This document shows positions 5,896 to 5,926 of a stretch of 5,926 bases of DNA, piece after piece. Location of the stretch: NCBI GenBank assembly GCA_003650585.1, contig QMQS01000059.1, positions 1 to 5,926 on the forward strand, in the 5' to 3' direction. Under the pieces are notes generated by a model that saw nothing but the letters and a program-made list of their open reading frames with translations, was not told the origin of the DNA and made no database searches. The stretch is from Candidatus Woesearchaeota archaeon. Its GTDB lineage: Archaea; Nanobdellota; Nanobdellia; Woesearchaeales; B29-G15. The stretch's first letter is position 1. The number at the start of each line of letters is the position of its first letter. The position numbers and the translations under genes were made by a program.

Positions 5896-5926
5896 TTTTT
5901 ATATTCTATCTACATTTACATCGAAA

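Noticed and set aside
5864..5926. A TGTA-N5-TACA operator upstream of the dehydrogenase
   Set aside because: Both strands were read. Only direct ATGTA repeats are present and no dyad of the O1/O2 type, so inclusion in the NrtR regulon is not supported.

Overview
The window looks archaeal. Three genes that head a transcript (pncB, nrtR, the dehydrogenase) each have a TTTAAATA TATA box 32-33 nt upstream of the ATG, the spacing of (nearly) leaderless archaeal mRNAs. The internal operon genes instead carry strong GGAGG/GGTGA-type Shine-Dalgarno sequences. The NadE is of the short, ammonia-dependent type without a glutaminase domain, and the adenylyltransferase is of the NadM type common in archaea. 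The lineage cannot be fixed from this sequence alone.

Layout. From position 4083 leftwards on the minus strand runs a tightly packed operon: pncB (nicotinate phosphoribosyltransferase), an SPFH/band-7 protein without a transmembrane segment, pncA (nicotinamidase), then one long ORF that joins NAD synthetase (NadE) to an NMN/NaMN adenylyltransferase (NadM-like) and runs off the left edge just before its expected end. Junctions are -8, +1 and -4 nt, so the four genes are very probably co-transcribed and translationally coupled. Divergent from pncB across a 115-bp intergenic region, on the plus strand, is a Nudix plus winged-helix regulator of the NrtR family. Beyond it, convergent and overlapping by 6 nt, is a D-lactate dehydrogenase-like 2-hydroxyacid dehydrogenase with its own promoter near the right edge.

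How the genes work together. The operon encodes all four steps of Preiss-Handler salvage from nicotinamide: PncA (nicotinamide to nicotinate), PncB (to NaMN), the NadM domain (to NaAD) and the NadE domain (to NAD). NrtR proteins are known ligand-sensing regulators of NAD genes. The pncB-nrtR intergenic region holds two matching 17-bp palindromes (core TGTA-N5-TACA, 13 of 17 positions identical) with centres 52 bp apart, about five helical turns. One covers the predicted pncB start site and the other sits just upstream of the nrtR TATA box. They are strong candidates for NrtR operators.

The most notable points are the NadE-NadM fusion, the SPFH protein embedded in a NAD salvage operon, the paired candidate operators, and a Nudix box in NrtR that departs from the hydrolase consensus. 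No RNA genes, mobile elements, CRISPR arrays or long repeats were seen. The window is almost fully coding, and its only long non-coding stretch is the 115-bp divergent promoter region.
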